Shown: piece after piece, positions 62,671 to 64,000 of the stretch | How the letters are laid out: every line of letters starts with the position of its first letter | Numbering within the stretch: position 1 is the first letter of the stretch | DNA from: Sitta carolinensis | Taxonomy: Eukaryota > Chordata > Aves > Passeriformes > Sittidae | Length of the DNA stretch: 64,000 nucleotides | Direction: 5' to 3' | NCBI GenBank assembly: GCA_032173965.1 | Contig: CM063284.1 | Span: 60,944,863 to 61,008,862 of the forward strand | Notes under the pieces: model-generated | The model's database searches: none | Told to the model about the DNA's origin: nothing | Seen by the model: the letters and a program-made list of their open reading frames with translations, nothing else | Translations under genes and position numbers: made by a program

Positions 62671-64000
62671 TTGATTTCATCTGCAAATTTGGTTACCAAA
62701 ATATTTTAATTAGGTGTCAGATATGGAATAGTAGGGTTGCTGGCAAAGAAGCTTTTTAGAGTTTGTTTGGAAGTTTCAGTAATTTGGGTGAAATGCCAGG
62801 GAAAATAATGATTACAAAAGAAGACTGTTCTCTTGCAGATGCCAACTGTACTTCTTTGAGCCATAGAGAACCATCTGGTCATCTGGGTTTGATTCTGCCA
62901 TGAGGTGCTGTGATATTATTAGACTGCTTAGCTTGATGCATGAGAAGGATACAGATTTAAGGTAAATCAAAACATTCTCCATACACACATATATTTGATG
63001 TCCAACTATGTATTACTTTGGGCGTTGAAAGCTTAAGGATTAATTTCACATTGAGTGAAGCCAAGGCAAAACATTCTCAGTCCAATAATTTCTGAAACAA
63101 CAAAAGTAGATTTAGAATTGATCTTCAGATTTTTTATTTTTACAGAAGCAAACAAACAAAAAACCCCTTAGCACAACTTTGCTCAAACGTGCTTATCTAC
63201 TTCCTCTCCATCTCTCTTACACACAAAAAGCTCTTGCAATCCCCTCTTCTCAAAACAGTTTCAACATCAGCTACCAGTGTTTTGCTCCTACACTTAAGAA
63301 ATTAGCTTTTTACAGCAAGAAGAATCATTCACTAGCACAACTTCTTGAGGGACATGACTGGAGGTTTTCATAACGCAAATGAACAGGTTGCTAGATACTT
63401 CCTTTGCCATGAAAGAAATAATAGCTACATGTAATATCTAAAGTAGCTAGTGAGAGCATTTTTCACCTAATTTGTGTTTTATAAATCACAGAAAACAGAG
63501 GAGCAGTATATGAGTAGAAAGACTTGAAAACATACTTCAAAACAACTTTTTTACAGAGGCACAAGGGTTTTTTCCTAACATATTTACCATGAAGCAACTG
63601 GCAAAAGAGAATTATGTGTTTGAAGAATAATATGTTTTAAAGCTGCAAGAAGTAAATCACTTAGAATGTGTATACCTCCAAGGAAAATTCCACTGTACAA
63701 GACAGTCACTGCAGATTACTGATGCTGTGCTATTTCCAACTGTTCCTCTTCCAATGGTAAGTGAAAAGATACAGTTCAAGATGGTGGCAGGCAGCAATTT
63801 GAAGCTAATTTTGTACTTTCATCTCCTTTTCCTCCACTCACCTTCTTTTCACCCAAAGCCAAATTTTCCTGTAAAACAACTGGTGCTTGCCCAGGAAACA
63901 TTGTAAAAAGCTTTTAAATGGGAATGGCATGACCATGAGCCAATTCCTAAGAAGAAAGAACAGAAAGCATCTCGCTATCCCAACTAAGGCTAGCAAGCTT
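62671..64000. other. AT-rich non-genic stretch
   Basis: Nothing was recognised. The plus frame at 63179-63373 has no domain. Confidence 0.5.

Overview
The window looks like a piece of a bird chromosome, probably an AT-rich intronic or intergenic stretch. The main evidence is five CR1 LINE fragments, including 3' ends with the ATTCTATG-type terminus, and solo long terminal repeats (LTRs) of endogenous retroviruses. No bacterial operons, tRNA or rRNA genes or CRISPR arrays were seen. Almost all long open frames are chance, repeat-derived or GC-driven.

Layout: 1-6.1 kb is unremarkable AT-rich DNA with A-runs. 6.1-9.1 kb holds a CpG-dense block (6590-6890) flanked by TAAT-rich DNA of enhancer-like composition. 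9.1-15.9 kb is quiet apart from two small tandem duplications. A CR1 copy (antisense) lies at 15889-17257 and an ERVK-type solo LTR at 19878-20178, with target-site duplication (TSD) ATGAAG. A 1.3-kb LTR of ERVL type lies at 26433-27748 (TSD GTATA). CR1 copies follow at 29019-29436 (sense) and 31199-32632 (antisense, with a decayed reverse transcriptase). A second copy of the ERVK-type LTR is at 61390-61683 (TSD CCTATC). Small CR1 pieces lie at 59041-59271 and 62609-62670.

Between about 36 and 57 kb the minus strand carries a series of short open segments bounded by good splice signals. Those from 51.2 kb down to 35.9 kb can be joined in a consistent reading phase and end in a stop codon. I propose them as candidate exons of an unidentified minus-strand gene encoding a leucine-rich, probably helical protein. 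The best are at 45252-45412, 43590-43747 and 41240-41375. The chain was assembled by eye and is subject to selection bias. No protein family was recognised.

No exotic new system is evident. The most useful leads are the candidate gene, the three LTRs with exact target-site duplications, the CpG block, and several enhancer-like stretches that need a cross-species alignment.
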